5,916 bases of DNA. It comes from Pilimelia columellifera. Its GTDB lineage: Bacteria; Actinomycetota; Actinomycetes; Mycobacteriales; Micromonosporaceae. Made by a program: the position numbers and the translations under genes. The stretch covers positions 1-5,916 of the forward strand of contig NZ_BAAARY010000046.1 in assembly GCF_039532605.1 (NCBI RefSeq), given 5' to 3'. Shown piece by piece: positions 5,843 through 5,916 of the stretch. The notes beneath the pieces were generated by a model. It was not told the DNA's origin. It saw only the letters and a list, made by a program, of their open reading frames with translations, and did not search any database. Every line of letters starts with the position of its first letter. The stretch's first letter is position 1.

Positions 5843-5916
5843 GTGATCGTCGGCGGGGACGACACGGGCACCTCGTCCATAACGGACGGTGTTGGAGAGG
5901 GCGCGGGGCCCTCGGT
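5843..5916 (+). CDS. Possible 5' end of a gene running off the window
   Basis: A GTG at 5843 opens a frame that stays open to the window end (24 complete codons), preceded by a stop at 5822-5824. GAGGTGATC (5823-5831) is an excellent anti-16S match, though its 11-base distance from the GTG is long. The peptide begins VIVGGDDTGTSS, faintly like the start of a universal stress protein (usually VVGVDGS or similar). The following residues do not continue that resemblance, so this could be a frameshifted remnant or chance. Confidence 0.25.
   Translation, partial: MIVGGDDTGTSSITDGVGEGAGPS

Noticed and set aside
5610..5846. 78-codon frame directly after the operon
   Set aside because: Many rare CGA/AGG codons, Arg/Pro-rich composition, no suitably spaced ribosome binding site, and it contains the candidate terminator hairpin.

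Overview
The window looks like chromosomal DNA of a high-GC actinobacterium. The evidence is strong G/C preference at third codon positions, GTG and TTG starts, 4-base stop/start overlaps, and protein sequences of actinobacterial flavour. I cannot name a genus from the sequence alone.

Left part (1-1446). A minus-strand gene (96-590) encodes a YbhB/YbcL-family PEBP-like protein. Immediately upstream of it, on the same strand, lies a dead ISAs1-family transposase (about 612-1180). It is readable as family-specific blocks in two reading frames, with at least two internal deletions and in-frame stops. About 270 bases of non-coding DNA follow up to the nor operon. They hold a weak promoter candidate and a possible 23-codon leader ORF with a very good ribosome binding site.

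Centre and right (1447-5609). Four plus-strand genes are packed without gaps: a single-subunit, quinol-type nitric oxide reductase (1447-3864); an uncharacterised three-helix membrane protein with a four-cysteine cytoplasmic loop (3861-4523); a slipin/stomatin-like SPFH protein (4520-5335); and a 94-residue two-helix membrane protein (5325-5609). The junctions overlap by 4, 4 and 11 bases, so the genes are almost certainly co-transcribed and probably translationally coupled. All four products are predicted to be membrane-bound. The reductase has every iron and heme ligand and both key glutamates, so it should reduce NO to N2O with electrons from the quinol pool. The three partners have no established role here. 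My inference is a membrane-organising or quality-control module (SPFH plus small helical partner) and a metal-binding or redox-sensing accessory (cysteine protein) dedicated to the reductase.

Right edge (5610-5916). There is no convincing complete gene. A GC-rich two-part hairpin at 5707-5735 may end the operon. A possible new gene may start at 5843 and run off the window.

The most interesting point is the second operon gene. Its loop between membrane helices closely resembles, in my recollection, the C-terminal cysteine (zinc-ribbon-like) segment of IS1182-type transposases, here carried by a membrane protein coupled to a respiratory NO reductase.
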